The position numbers and the translations under genes were made by a program. DNA of 6,306 nucleotides from an uncultured Streptococcus sp. GTDB taxonomy: Bacteria; Bacillota; Bacilli; Lactobacillales; Streptococcaceae. Shown here piece after piece: positions 6,078 through 6,306 of this stretch; positions within the stretch are counted from its first letter, which is position 1, and every line of letters starts with the position of its first letter. Where the stretch lies: assembly GCF_938020365.1 (NCBI RefSeq), contig NZ_CALIIB010000104.1, positions 1-6,306 on the forward strand, given 5' to 3'. Under the pieces are notes generated by a model. That model had not been told where the DNA came from, made no database searches, and was given only the letters and a program-made list of their open reading frames with translations.

Positions 6078-6088
6078 ATCATAGCATA
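6078..6088 (-). promoter_or_regulatory. Extended -10 promoter of mcrBC
   Basis: On the minus strand TATGCTATGAT fits the streptococcal extended -10 pattern TNTGN-TATAAT with one mismatch. No convincing -35 box is found 16-18 nt upstream, only T-rich sequence, which is normal for extended -10 promoters. Transcription would start near 6071, giving a leader of about 60 nt. The intergenic region around it (6012-6119) is very AT-rich and shows no further gene. Confidence 0.6.
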
Positions 6089-6119
6089 ATTATAGGAAAA
6101 ATAAAAGAAATTATAAACT

Positions 6120-6164
6120 AAAAAGCCCAGTGTAAAGAGGAAATCCCTCTCCTACACTGAGCTT
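6120..6164 (-). terminator. Rho-independent terminator of the upstream gene
   Basis: A long hairpin has outer arms 6123-6134 and 6153-6164 (AAGC and CAGTGTA against TACACTG and GCTT), an inner stem AGAGG/CCTCT (6136-6140 and 6146-6150) and a 5-nt loop. On the minus strand the one odd outer position (6127/6160) becomes a G-U wobble, giving a continuous 12-bp outer stem followed by TTTTT (6124-6120). On the plus strand the same position is a C-A mismatch. Minus-strand use is therefore favoured, although T-rich sequence (6163-6175) also follows on the plus strand. It isolates mcrBC from the gene ending at 6174. Confidence 0.85.
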
Positions 6165-6173
6165 CTTTTTATC

Positions 6174-6306
6174 TTAGTAATATTCGCCCTGACGGTAATC
6201 CCATGAGTTAAAGGTATCGGACAGGTGCATCATGATTTTGTCGATGTCCAAGCCTTTGCGGATGACCACTGGTGCTGGTGAGATGGAACGTTGGCCACCT
6301 TGTTCT
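6174..6306 (-). CDS. Unrecognised protein, C-terminal 43 residues only
   Basis: An open frame enters from the right edge and ends in TAA (6176-6174), immediately before a strong terminator. The visible end includes RSISPAPVVIRKGLDIDKIM and finishes with FNSWDYRQGEYY. I do not recognise the family from this fragment. It is clearly coding: codons frequently end in C (ATC, GAC, TAC, GGC), and a hand count for 6181-6300 gives about 51% G+C, well above the rest of the window. Such codon choice is typical of a well-expressed core gene in streptococci. Nothing links it functionally to mcrBC, since a terminator separates them. Confidence 0.7.
   Translation of the reverse strand, partial: EQGGQRSISPAPVVIRKGLDIDKIMMHLSDTFNSWDYRQGEYY

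Noticed and set aside
6072..6080. TTCTATATC recurs at 3098-3106 and 6072-6080, both near promoters, suggesting a shared regulator of mcrBC and the marR operon
   Set aside because: A 9-base AT-rich match with no continued similarity or second half-site is easily expected by chance in such intergenic sequence.
3190..6164. Direct repeats or attachment sites bounding the mcrBC cassette
   Set aside because: The two intergenic edges share only short A-rich matches such as AAAAAGC, which belong to the two terminator hairpins. No integrase or transposase is present.

Overview
The window looks like chromosome from a low-GC Firmicute, most probably a Streptococcus of the mitis/pneumoniae group. The grounds are the low G+C, strong GGAGG-type ribosome binding sites, a pneumococcal-style extended -10 promoter, and a short ProV-type ATPase translated together with a ProW-type permease. 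The species assignment is an inference from protein style and was not searched. Every supported gene lies on the minus strand, so transcription runs from high to low coordinates.

Reading with transcription, the window opens with the last 43 codons of an unrecognised, comparatively GC-rich gene (6174-6306). A strong hairpin terminator closes it (6120-6164). Next comes a two-gene type IV restriction module, mcrB (4482-6011) and mcrC (3215-4525). It has its own extended -10 promoter, overlapping reading frames and its own terminator (3190-3216). McrB is an AAA+ GTPase motor and McrC is a PD-(D/E)xK nuclease. Together they are expected to cut incoming DNA carrying modified bases. No methyltransferase is visible. 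The most interesting point is inside mcrB: a perfect AAGGAG ribosome binding site sits 6 nt before an in-frame ATG at codon 115, just ahead of the AAA+ domain. It would produce a short McrB lacking the N-terminal recognition domain, like McrB-S of E. coli. The N-terminal part that would be missing is also much more AT-rich than the motor part, which suggests a modular or exchanged specificity domain.

The second transcription unit starts at a near-consensus promoter (3124-3152) whose spacer contains an imperfect palindrome, a likely operator for the first gene product. The order is a MarR-family regulator (2644-3081), a tandem-domain SnoaL/NTF2-like protein (1876-2640), a zinc-independent MDR oxidoreductase (899-1861), a ProV-like quaternary-amine ABC ATPase (174-902) and the start of its membrane permease (1-181, cut by the window edge). 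Genes are spaced by 3 bp or less or overlap, so they look like one operon. The oxidoreductase is interrupted by one in-frame TAA at codon 48 (probably CAA to TAA). It is otherwise intact and is best treated as a recent pseudogene.

No RNA gene, insertion sequence, CRISPR array or long nucleotide repeat was seen, and no gene-free stretch exceeds 300 bases. The defence module belongs to a known family. The novelty, if any, lies in its internal translation start, its unplaced N-terminal domain and the MarR operon combination.
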